Shown in pieces: positions 35,341 to 45,721 of a stretch of 64,000 bases of DNA. Origin of the DNA: Voacanga thouarsii (Eukaryota; Streptophyta; Magnoliopsida; Gentianales; Apocynaceae); the NCBI GenBank assembly GCA_026120185.1, contig JANUWF010001190.1, forward strand, positions 372,001 to 436,000, written 5' to 3'. The stretch's first letter is position 1, and every line of letters starts with the position of its first letter. A program made the position numbers and the translations under genes. A model generated the notes under the pieces. It ran no database searches, was not told where the DNA came from, and saw nothing but the letters and a program-made list of their open reading frames with translations.

Positions 35341-36035
35341 TGTTGTTGTTAAAATAGGGAGCCGATGCAAACAAGGATCAGCTTCACATCCGATAAACAC
35401 AAACCATCCGATATAGTGAAACAGAAAATAGTATCAGATCTTTTTTGAATCAGGGATCAGGTTCCTTGAACTTATTATAGAAAGGGTTCAAGAAAGTCAG
35501 TTGAGAATGCTCAACGGAACGACCTTTCTGAGAGAATAGAATGATACTTGTATTAACTTGCTTAAAAGAAAACACAGAAAACGTTTGATATTGAAACAAG
35601 ACGAACAGGAAGCTGTAAACAAAACGGTAGAGAAAAAGCTAAAACAAAGCAGTAAGAAAGCTATAAGGAAACGAGATTCTAAACTAAAAAGCTGTAAATG
35701 ACGATGAAGTAGAAGAAATTGAAGTTGAACGTTGCTGGATGATGGATTGTTGTCCCTTTTTGGTTCTGGGCACTGCTCCTATTTTATACTTGCTGCAAAC
35801 AAGCCATTAGCAGATCGTGGAGTTTCTTCCGGCCAAAGATGCTCCCAACGGTCGTGCAGAATACTTGTGCTGAAAGATCAGGAATCTGTTTTCCTTCTTA
35901 TCGGCTCCGCGGTGCCGATGTTGACCTTGACCATCGGTTACTCGAAATGTTGACTTCATCGGCTCGTCCCAATTTATCAAATCGGCATCAACTCAAAGTA
36001 ACCGTTGTATCGACTTGGCAAAATTGACATCAACA
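35341..36035 (-). mobile_element. Solo LTR of the same gypsy family, inverted
   Basis: 695 bp, reverse complement of the gypsy LTR: it starts tgttgttgttaaaataggg and ends gacatcaaca. Perfect 5-bp target duplications ATTAC flank it (35336-35340 and 36036-36040). So it inserted as a full element and was reduced to one LTR by unequal recombination between its own LTRs. It keeps the inverted TATA box and the 21-bp segment missing from the neighbouring 3' LTR. Confidence 0.92.
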
Positions 36036-36040
36036 ATTAC

Positions 36041-37840
36041 ATACTCTTTTTTTTCCCCTTCCTCTTTTCATCCTAGTCAAATTATCTATTCCACATTTTG
36101 TTTAAAAATTTTTATACACTGGGTACAGAAAAAAGATTTTGGACTTCTCTCCCTAAATTAATAAGGTATGTTTTTTATTAACTTAATTAATTAACTGATG
36201 TGTTAGCTATGTTTTTATTAAGTAACTTTTGTTTTGAGAAGAAAATATTTTTCCTCAAACACGATGAAATAGAACCAAAGGCGTGCGAATAATGGATGCC
36301 ATTTAAATCCAAAATGGTGTCAATATTTGAAATTGGAAATTTCTTATATGAGAGACTGAGACAGTAAATGAGTTGGGTAGAACAGCATCAATTGGAGTTA
36401 TGGGACTATGACTGAATGAAGTTATTTTCTTGTAATGATAACTGATTTGATCGGCCACAGTAGCTGAAATTAGTAATTGTAATTAGTTCATTACATATAT
36501 AAATTATTCAATGCAAGATTTTAATTTCATAATTAGGTCATTACAATAAAGATAAATTTTGAGTAGTGGAACTTTCAAGTGAAGATAAACCTGCTCCCAC
36601 CTGCTATTTGTGGCATCCTATGAAATGGCAATATTTGATTACCAAAGTACAAATCAATCATTTTTCTTATTTTGGTAACTTTTTGACACTTCTTCCGTCA
36701 CATTCATTTTTTGTCAATAATATGTGTTTTCTTCAAATGCCAATGTTTTGACACTTCTTCCTGTCACATTTATTTTTTTTCAATGATTTGCGTCTTCTTC
36801 AATTTGACACTTTTGCCGTCACATATATATTTTTATCAATGATATGTGTCTTGTTCAAATGCCCATGCTCAGTTAGAACATTAATTTCCTTTTCCATCAC
36901 AGTTATATTTTCATATACATAGAACGACCTTCCATTTTGGATGCAAAATTCTCCAAAAATTAAAACCCTAACATATTTCACGTAAAATTTTAATTTTACA
37001 AATAGGTTATTACAATGTAGGCAATGCAAAATATATACAAATAAGTAAGTATTATATGTTTAATTTTTATATATTTTTATTCAATTTGGTTCATTTTTAA
37101 TTTCTAATTTAAAAATTGACATTGAACTAATAATTTTTGTTTGATTTGATTCAATTTTTAAAATTATAAATCATAAACTCAGATTGGAAGATTTGAGTGG
37201 CTCTTGGGAGAAGGTTTACACACTACTCCGGCCACAACCTTCTCATCTACTATAACAAAACAAGAAGTCCTTTGCATATATTAACTAATATTTGAGAAGC
37301 CACTCTCATTTTTATTCTCCCATTCCATTGCTATATTTGGTGGAACTCTCATTCTATCAGGAGAAAGACCCACTACCAATTATCCTCTCTGGTATTCGTC
37401 AAAAAGTCAAAGCCTTTAACACAACAAGAAGTAACCAATCTTATCAATATATAGTACGGAAAACAAACAAAAAAACCCCAAATAAAGTTCTAAATTATTG
37501 GTATTTCCATACCTTACATTTGGTACTATATATATATAATAAGGACCATACGGCATTGTTAACCCCAAAAAAATCATACTGCATTGTTAAAGCACTTTTT
37601 TTCTACACTAACTTGCATGCGGAAAGGTTCTTTCAAGAATCTCAGGTTCACATTTTGGGTGTGCTCCGCTTGCCATCTCCCCGATGGAATAGATAGCTCC
37701 TGCAACGCTCGCTTCACTCCCAGCATTGAAAGCTGCCTCATGTCAACATGACCTCGACCGGAGATCGTAAATAGCATATGTTTTTAAGGAGGTAATTAGT
37801 GCTTTTAAATGCATGCATGTGATGCAATGCATTGGGTGCC
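36041..37840. other. Intergenic, AT-rich, no gene
   Basis: No coding match was found. It contains the three-unit tandem repeat at 36686-36868 and AT-rich DNA beyond. An open frame at 37292-37696 has no family resemblance and is probably fortuitous. Confidence 0.5.
36686..36868. repeat. Three-copy tandem repeat, about 60-70 bp
   Basis: Units start TTTGACACTT (36684, 36746, 36801) and contain CCGTCACAT or CTGTCACAT, then a T-run with TCAATgATaTGtgTCTT and TTCAAATGCC. The units differ by indels. Confidence 0.8.
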
Positions 37841-37848
37841 TATAAATA
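37841..37848 (+). promoter_or_regulatory. Candidate TATA box of the potassium-transporter gene
   Basis: TATAAATA lies 357 bp upstream of the presumed ATG at 38198. A 5' leader follows and may include an intron (possible donor near 38018, taagctcttc region). It is placed by motif and position only. Confidence 0.35.
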
Positions 37849-38197
37849 CTTGCGCGAGGTGATTGGTATCACACTGTAATTGAATAGAAGGGAGTTGGCC
37901 TTGCGCAAAACTCCCACCGGAGTTATAAAAGAGGAAAGCAGAAAGCTTAAGGCCATTTCGGTAATCTTCTCTTTCTAAAGCATAGGTCCCTGACTCTAAG
38001 GCTTTTTCCGCTTGTCCAGTAAGCTCTTCTTTCTTTGAAGTGTTATTTTCTTTTTATTTATATAGCATAAGGGAGTTGGCTGCTGCTATGTACTTGGGTA
38101 AACAGCCAAGATATTTTGTTACCTTAACTAAACTAGTCATCTTCTTTTCTTCCTCAAGATATCAACATCTTTTTTTTCTTCTGTGGATGGTTAGAAT

Positions 38198-41100
38198 ATG
38201 TTAAAGGAAATAGTGCAAGTGATTCCAGATGATAGTATGTCTACCGCAGTGCATGTAGTAGCAGAAGACAACACTAACGTCGCCGAGATTGAAACTAATA
38301 GCACCGATGTCACTGAAATTGAAACTGAAATAAGTGACAAGGAAATCTCCCAACAACTCAAAAAGGAGAATCTTTCAGAGCGCAAGCATATATATAACGC
38401 CTCGGACATGGAGTCCGGAAAGCTTCATGGGCAGACTCACCACTCCCCCAAGGTCTGTACCACTTCTTTTTCTTTTACGTGTTATTATATGTTATACTAT
38501 ATATCTAATGATTTTGATTAATTTCACTCATTTTTGAAGGGCGAAGCGTGGTCTACAGTCATGAAGTTAGCATTTCAAAGCATAGGGGTGGTGTATGGAG
38601 ACATCGGAACATCACCTCTATACGTGTATAAGACTACCTTCAGTAAAGGAATAAAGCATCAGGACGACATTTTGGGTGTTCTCGCATTGATATTCTATAC
38701 TCTAACTTTAATACCACTATTCAAGTATATCTTTATTGTCCTGCGTGCAAACTACAAGGGCAATGGTAAGACCTATAATGCATATACCACATCATATGAT
38801 TACATAAAGAAAAACCTTTCTTTCCTCAATCTTTTGATCTATCTCTTGTTCAAGAAACCATATTTGTACACTGTGCTGCGTATATTAGGATGAGAAAAAA
38901 ATGTAGTAGGGAGTGGGGAAAAAAAGAGAGAGAGAAACGAACAATTGGATGGACAAAATCCGGAAATAATCCATGTTATACATTTGTTTCATTCTACTCA
39001 GTAGTAATTATCAATTGGATGGACAGAATCCGGAAATAATCCATGTTATACTTTTTCTTATACTATGAGCTGGCTTCCGCTGTAAGTAACAAAATAATTT
39101 GAAAAATATTGTTAGGCGGAACATTTGCGATGTATTCCTTGATATGCCAGCATGTGAATGTCTCCACCTCTGGGCCTGAGTTGCCAAACTTACGGGTTCG
39201 GAGACTCAAGTCGAAGCCTAAATTTAGCAAGTTTTTCCTCCTGTTCATGTTTAGTGCCGCCATGTTCATTGGTGATGGTATCATCAGTCCTTCCATGTCC
39301 GGTAAGCATAATTCACTTGTTTAAGTTTTTGACTTTCACCAGCCTATTCTTTTAATTTTAACATCTGGGCTTGTTTGTAGTGCTGTCCGCTGTTGGAGGG
39401 ATCAGAGAAGCTACAACGTCCATGACTGAAGGTTTTCACTTGCCTAACATTTTACTATATCATTATATCTACAGTCATATTGCAACTTCACCTAAGACTA
39501 GCTATTGTTGAATCAAATTTCACTTCAAGTAGAGTTTCTGAGTGTGATATTTCTCCTACACACAGGCAGGATTCTCTGGATATCAGTTGCCACGTTGGTC
39601 GGCCTGTTCATGTTTCAGAGACTGGGAACAGACAGAGTGAGCTATTGTTTTGCTCCAATAATGTGTCTCTGGTTCGCATTCATAGCTGGGATTGGAATCT
39701 ATAATTTCATCAAGTATGATCCTGCGGTTGCCAATGCCATAAATCCAAAATATATAGTAGACTACTTCGTGAGGAACAAGAAGGAAGCTTGGATCTCCCT
39801 AGGCGGGGTTGTTCTTGCCATCACAGGCATACAAATTTCTCCTGATCATTTCCATTGGCCAACTGTTTAATACGAAATGCTAGATATGTTTCCTGAATTA
39901 ATTTTTGGCAAAATGCATGCAGGAACTGAAGCATTGTTTGCCGATGTCGGTCACTTCAGTGTGCGATCAATTCAATTAAGCATGTGCACTGTGATTTATC
40001 CGGCACTCGTCTTATCATACACTGGACAAGCTTCGTTTCTTCGCAAGCATAATGAACTAGTTTCTAATGCCTTCTTTAACTCCATCCCTCGTGAGAGTTA
40101 CCACATTAATCATCATTGTCAAATTTTACCATTTTCAGGAATAGGGTGAGACTAATTGTCAATAACTCTTGCAGGTCCCTTTTATTGGCCTGTGTTTGTG
40201 CTGGCTGTATTGGCTTCCATCATAGCAAGTCAATCCATGATCTCGGGGACTTTCTCCACAATCCAACAATCAATTTCACTGGGTTGTTTTCCTCGGGTGA
40301 AAGTTGTTCACACATCAGCCAAACATGAAGGACAAGTTTTTATCCCTTCAATCAATTATGTTCTCATGTTTGCTTGTGTTGCCATCACATTTGGATTTAG
40401 AACGACAGAAAGGACTGGCAATGCATACGGTACGCCATCGAATCAGACGTCCTCATACATTTAATCTTTCTTGCTTTTCAGCTAACGAATTGTTTCTTCA
40501 TATGCAGGGATGGCAGTAGTTGCCGTGATGAGTCTAACTTCATTTTTTATGGTTCCGATCATGAAAATGATTTGGAAAACTAACTTTTTCCTCGTCACCC
40601 TGTATATTATTGTTTTTATGTCCGTAGAGCTTACATACCTAAGTTCTGTGCTTTACAAGTTTCCTGAAGGAGGTTACTCCTCCTTCATTTTTGCGTTGAT
40701 TATAATGTTTGTTATGTATGTTTGGCACCAAACATATTGGGAGAAGTATTGCTATGAGTTGGATAATGAAGTTTCTCCTGATGAGTTGGAGATGATGGTT
40801 GGTATACAGTCTAACCGGCAGCCGGGAATTGCAATACAGAAATTGATGGCATTCCACCAATCTTCAAACACTATGTTGCCAATACACCAGCACTACACTC
40901 AATAGTTGTTCTTCTTACCGTCAAATCCCTAGCTATCAGCAGAGTTCTAGTGGAGGAACGGTTCCTGTTCCAAAGGGTGCAACCTAATGATCTGAACATA
41001 TATTACTGTGTGGTCAGATACGGGTATGCAGACGCGAGTAACAAGCAAGAGCCCTTCGAAAGATTGCTGATTGAAAGCTTAGAGGGGTTTATAAAAGAAG

Positions 41101-41402
41101 ACTTTGTGTTTTCTGTCATGGCAAGCGACAATGAACTCGGGAATGCAAAACAACAGCTTCAATATACTAAACGACAAGAAATGGAGAGAGATATTCACGT
41201 ATTAGATGAGGCACTATGTGCTGGGGTGGTACATTTCGTAGGACAACATGAGATGGTGGCAAGAAAAGGAGCGGGGATAGGAAAAAAAATTTTGATTGAC
41301 TATGCCTACAATTTCTTGGAGAGGAACTCGGGGAATACCAATAAGATTTTTGAGATTCCTCATGAGAGAATGCTCAAAGTGGGGATGATATGTGAGCTAT
41401 AG
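38198..41402 (+). pseudogene. HAK/KUP/KT potassium transporter, one frameshift
   Basis: These plasma-membrane K+/H+ symporters have about 780 residues and 10-14 helices. Exons: 38198-38452, 38540-38765, 39116-39301, 39381-39431, 39566-39826, 39923-40090, 40175-40429 and 40508-41402, with compatible phases. The family signature is clear: [103 protein letters not shown] and the C-terminal GVVHFVGQHEMVARKGAGIG. A small deletion near 40838 shifts the frame at the start of the cytosolic tail, truncating the protein after about 40905. The correct tail (IPPIFKHYVANTPALHS onward) continues in another frame to 41402, ending MLKVGMICEL. Intron 5 starts with GC (39827). The tail resembles HAK5-type (cluster I) members, held tentatively. 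Unless the indel is a sequencing error, the gene makes a truncated product. Confidence 0.88.
38942..39051. repeat. Tandem duplication inside intron 2 of the transporter
   Basis: The 39-bp block attggatggacaaaatccgg plus aaataatccatgttatac occurs at 38943 and again at 39013 (70-bp period) with one substitution. Confidence 0.9.
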
Positions 41403-41442
41403 GATAGGCAAAAACTTTCAAAGGTGTAAAATCTCTATGTTG

Positions 41443-41545
41443 TTCAACTTGAGATTCAGACCTCCCTGCGTTGGGGTGGTTAAATTATAGCGTATTCAAC
41501 TTGAGATTCAGACCTCCCTACGTTGTTGAATTATAGCGTATTCTC
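41443..41545. repeat. Tandem duplication in the transporter 3' flank
   Basis: The block ttcaacttgagattcagacc plus tccctgcgttg occurs twice about 51 bp apart, followed both times by attatagcgtatt. It probably lies in the 3' untranslated region. Confidence 0.9.
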
Positions 41546-41850
41546 TCGTATTCTTGTTTTTTCTTTGTACGTTTTTTTTTAATGTGTATTCTAATTATGA
41601 AGAAGGAACGAATGATCTTACAATTTTTTTATATTTTTTTTCTTATTATAATTTTTTTATTAATAATTTAGATTTTAATGTAATTTTTTTTTTTTTTTAA
41701 TGATTGATGATTCATATTTCACAATTTTTTTAGACAACTTTTTAGACCATCTGCTCATCATATCTAATTTACTAATTTTATACAATTTTTTTATATATTA
41801 TTCTCCCTTTTCTTTCACTCCACCTTTTCTCATGTCTTCCTTCACCCCTC

Positions 41851-42066
41851 TGGCGGATCACCCTTTCCGATGGCCAACTGAGATACTGATCAGTGGCCTT
41901 GATCTGAGTACCAAGCCTGAGGGCTTCACTGTTCCTGTAGAATGGGCTACATTTGCCTCTGGTGGATCACCCTTTCCGATGGCCAACTGAGATGCCGATC
42001 GGTGGCCTTGATCCAATTACCAAGTATAAGGACTTCATTGTTCCACCAGAATCGGTTCCATTTGAG
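41851..42066 (+). repeat. 108-bp coding-like tandem repeat, unknown gene fragment
   Basis: Two adjacent 108-bp units (41851 and 41959) encode similar 36-residue peptides: DHPFRWPTEILISGLDLST in the first and DHPFRWPTEMPIGGLDPIT in the second. The similarity continues through GFTVPVEW and DFIVPPES. A frameshift separates them. The second unit continues in frame as FETKVAYKLYESHWIVGAIK to a stop at 42256. I do not recognise the family. A period divisible by three and matching peptides point to a former coding repeat. Confidence 0.55.
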
Positions 42067-42375
42067 ACAAAAGTTGCTTACAAACTCTATGAAAGCCATT
42101 GGATTGTGGGAGCAATTAAACAGCCTGTTTCGGGCACATCTGATACGTATCAGTGGCCACACCTGTTGGTCTTCAGATCTACCAGTTGCAGCAATACCTA
42201 CATCAGCTCTTGGTCTTCAGATCATGCGATTATTCCCAATTTAATCTTTAGTTGCTGACTTTCTCAAGGGAACTCATCTATATTATTTATTTATTTGTAA
42301 TTAGTATTTACTTTTAAAAGATTCGAATCTGTTGCAAATGGATCTCAGTGGTGCTAATTGACATTGCAATTTTAG

Positions 42376-43223
42376 GACTGAACTCTGTCGTTTTAGTGGA
42401 GCAAAGATTTACCCTGGCAAGGGTATTAGATTTATTCGTTCAGACTCCCAGGTAAAATCAGATAGTTCGTTGAGCTCGTTCTCAAGTCTATCTGATTCTG
42501 TATTATTTCTGTTGGCTTCAAAATTGAATTGCCTATTTGTGAATCTTTCAGTTATCAAGCCCAAGCTAAATGTGATGCTTCTATTTTGAAAAATAGGTTT
42601 TCCTTTTTGCTAACTCCAAGTGTAAGAGGTACTTCCACAACCGGCTGAATCCTTCAAAGCTAACATGGACTGCCATGTATAGGAAGCAACACAAGAAGGT
42701 TTATAATTTTCTTTTTATTCTGTGGGCAAACCTCTACCTAATTTACATACATTTGTATTGGTCAAGGGGTTAACTGAATTCTTGAAACATTCTTGCTTGA
42801 GAATGCATTGGCCTGCTAACATTCTGTTTGTTCTCCTATAGGACATTGCCCAAGAAGCTATCAAGAAGAGGCATCATACAATTAAGAAACCATACTCAAG
42901 ATCTATTGTTGGTGCTACTTTGGAGGTCATACAGAAGAGAAGAACTAAAAAACCTAAAGTTCGTGATGCGGCTAGAGAGGCTGCTCTTTGGTACAAATTC
43001 TTTCATGTTTGGACTTCAGACCTTTGATATGTCTTTCAATGGGAAGTAACTTGTTCTTTTTCAATTGCAGTGAAATCAAAAAAAGAATAAAGCTAACCAA
43101 ATATGAGAAGAAGCTAAGAAGGCAGAGTTGATGGCTAAGACACAAAAAGGGGGCAAGGGCAATGTACCCAGGAGTGCAGGAGGTAAGGGCCCCAAGCTGG
43201 GAGGTGGTGGTGGCAAGCATTGA
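42376..43223 (+). pseudogene. Ribosomal protein eL24 (RPL24), first exon missing, frameshift
   Basis: eL24 is a roughly 160-residue protein of the large ribosomal subunit. Exons: 42376-42451 ([20 protein letters not shown]), 42597-42698 ([20 protein letters not shown] to MYRKQHKK), 42842-42990 ([20 protein letters not shown] to DAAREAAL) and 43071-43223 (EIKKRIK to a Gly/Lys-rich tail ending at TGA). Introns are GT-AG in conserved positions. The family's tiny first exon, encoding only Met-Val-Leu-Lys, is not visible; the sequence before the first acceptor (gtggtgctaattg) has no ATG. In the last exon one base is missing near 43113 (gaagaagctaag, expected an extra G), giving an early stop, while the correct tail AKTQKGGKGNVPRS continues in another frame. 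Introns exclude a retrocopy. Confidence 0.88.
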
Positions 43224-43600
43224 AGATCACCGGTGTTATGTTTTTCTGCATCTTAACAGTTATGTAAGTTCGGGAAATATTTCAATGATTTTGTAATGGG
43301 TAATATTGCTTAGATAGAATTTCGTTGTCGAATGACATCATCAGCTTTTATTTTTCTTGTAACAATTTTGTCCTCAATAGTTTTAATTTGTTGGTGATTA
43401 ACGGGAATTTATATGAACCAATTTCGATTTGTGCAATTGCAATAGTTAGTATTTGTTATCTGGAATATACCGTGGAGCTCGTGTTATATTGTCAATGTCC
43501 AATTGTTGAAGTGCACTTTGGTATATTTGATCAGTAGATCCCTTGCCTTACTAGGTTTTTTATGTGCATTATGTATCTATCAAAATTTTTGGACTCTTAA
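43224..43600. other. 3' flank of the eL24 copy
   Basis: AT-rich sequence with likely 3' UTR and flank. A 70-codon open frame at 43325-43537 has no family match. Confidence 0.45.
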
Positions 43601-44260
43601 CACTACTAGAAACTAGGCAATCAGCCAAGGAAATCAGCAACGGAAACTGGCGTAGGAGATCACCCACGGATCAGCCACAAAAATTTTTAAAAAATTGATT
43701 ATATATTGATAAAAGATTTTCGTGGCTGATTCGTAGGTGATCAGCCACGAAAATATTTTTTCAATATATAATCAATATTTGATAAAAAATGTTGTGGCTG
43801 ATTCGTGGGTAAATCAGACACGAATCAGCCACGGATATTTTCGTGGCTGATCAGTTATGAATCAGTCACGAAAATCTTTTATCAATATATAATCAATTTT
43901 TTAAATTTTTTTGTGGCTGATTTGTAGGTGATCGACCACTGAAAATATCCGTAGTTGATTCGTGGTCGATTCACCCGCGAATCAACCACTTAAAAGCTTT
44001 TATCAAATATTAATTATATATTGATAAAAGATTTTGTAGCTGATTCGTGGGTAAATCAACTACTAAACAACTCACGGACATTTTCGTGGTCGTTCACCTA
44101 CTGAATCACCTACGAAAATCTTTTATCAATATATAATCAATTTTTACAAAAATTTCATGAGTCGATCCGTGGTCGATCATCACAAATCGACCACGGATTT
44201 TTTTCGTGGTTGATCTCCTACTAATCGACCTACGTAAAATCTTTGATCAATATATATTTA
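43601..44260. mobile_element. CACTA (En/Spm-type) transposon end with subterminal repeats
   Basis: The sequence CACTACTAGAAACTAGGC starts at 43601, the canonical terminal motif of plant CACTA transposons. Next come more than a dozen direct and inverted copies of words such as TTTTCGTGGCTGATTCG and GATCAGCCACGAAAAT, separated by a recurrent spacer (atcaatatataatcaatttt). These are laid out like the TNPA-type binding sites of the subterminal region. The matching right end (TTTCTAGTAGTG) was not found downstream, so this is a one-ended or deleted copy. No transposase codons are seen. Confidence 0.8.
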
Positions 44261-44530
44261 TAAATAAATATTTAAAAATATTTATATATAAATTAATATT
44301 TATTTACATATAACTATTTATATATAAATACATAAAAAATATTATATATATAAATATAAATATAAATATATAAATAAATATTTATATATAAATAAAAATT
44401 CATATTTATTTTATATATTTTTAAAAATATTTATATATAAATATTTATAAATATAGATATATAGATAAATATTTATAAATATTTATCTATATAAATAAAT
44501 ATATTATATATATACATATGTGTGTGTGTG
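44261..44530. repeat. AT-rich tatttatata-type repeats
   Basis: Nearly pure A/T, with many variants of aaatatttatatataaata on both strands. No coding capacity. Confidence 0.85.
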
Positions 44531-44533
44531 TGT

Positions 44534-44726
44534 ATACATACATACATACATACATACATACATACATACATACATACATACATACATACATACATACATA
44601 CATACATACATACATACATACATACATACATACATACATACATACATACATACATACATACATACATACATACATACATACATACATACATACATACATA
44701 CATACATACATACATACATACATACA
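44534..44726. repeat. (TACA)n tetranucleotide microsatellite
   Basis: About 48 uninterrupted TACA (CATA) units preceded by (TG)n. Because the period is four, all six frames stay open. The resulting YIHT and MYVC peptides are not genes. Confidence 0.97.
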
Positions 44727-44794
44727 CACACATATATTAATACATGCATATATTTTATATATATATGTATGTATGTATGTATATATTTGAAAAA

Positions 44795-45080
44795 ATTATT
44801 TGATAAAAATGATAAAATAATTAACAGTATATAAACTTTTAATTATATAAATATACAAAATAATTTATTATATTGAATAATATGGTTTCATAGTAAATTG
44901 AATATAATTGTTGTATTTTGTAATAGTATAAAGATTTAAAAAAAAATACAAAATGAATGTTAGGAATGGTTTAAATGGAAAAAAAAAAAGAGACATGTCC
45001 AAACAATTGGACATAGCCCAATTGGTTAAGTCTCAACTTCTCATATGGGAGGTCATGGTTTCAACTCTCAAAGGACTCAA
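44795..45080 (+). repeat. AT-rich repeat with tRNA-like box, copy 2
   Basis: Same family as 9005-9266: tacaaaataatttattatat, then gaataatatggtttcatagtaaattg, aaaatgaatgttagg, and a tRNA-like block with A-box-like tagcccaattggttaag and B-box-like ggtcatggtttcaactc at 45015-45073. After the block the two copies diverge. Confidence 0.6.
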
Positions 45081-45721
45081 AACATTTATAGAGATTCTAT
45101 CTTTTGATCATCAATTGAACCTTGGGGCCGGGTATTTATAACCTGATAAGGATGGATGTTTAGTTGCTAATTTGTATCTCCTGGTGTTGGACTGTAGTTT
45201 ATTTAAGAGGCTATTTCAGTGATTTTTGTGTGGGGATTTTTTTGGTAAATGGTTGGCCTTACTCTAGCCAAGTAGTTTGCTTATGTTTTGATTTACACCA
45301 CGAGTTGTTGCCTCTGTTTTGATTTTAAGAAATCAATTTTGATACTTTGGGATGAGGACAGGTTGGAAGCTCAAATGGTTTGTCATGGTATCTCCTCGTG
45401 GCGGGATGTTAGATATGGATAAGCAATATCTGAACATCATCTTATGTAGGGGTCCTGGTAGGCTTGTTTAGCTTGAGTATGGAAATTGTTTGTTCATTGC
45501 AGTGGTTAGATGATGGGTGGACTTGATTTGTATGGGGAGTGTGTAGCTTGGCTTGTATGCCTTGAATGATGAGTACTGTGGAGTTTTGGCTTCTAGAGTT
45601 GATGCCATGAAGAAAATATGAAATACAAGCCTAAACATCCAACAAGAAGAATAAAAATTTACTATTTGCAGAAGAACAAAAATTGCATTTGTTCTTATCT
45701 GGCTATGAAAATCTTTTGCAG
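45081..45721. other. Presumed 5' region of the methyltransferase gene
   Basis: No first exon could be recognised, although the next exon clearly begins mid-protein. The CACTA end and repeat insertions to the left may have displaced or removed it. Confidence 0.4.

Noticed and set aside
37292..37696. A 134-codon open frame upstream of the transporter
   Set aside because: No domain resemblance, AT-driven composition and no splice or promoter support.
44473..44834. Six overlapping open frames of 70-100 codons on both strands
   Set aside because: They are produced by the (TACA)n microsatellite, whose period of four keeps every frame open.
45015..45080. A tRNA gene
   Set aside because: Same reasoning; it belongs to a dispersed repeat with a second copy at 9 kb.
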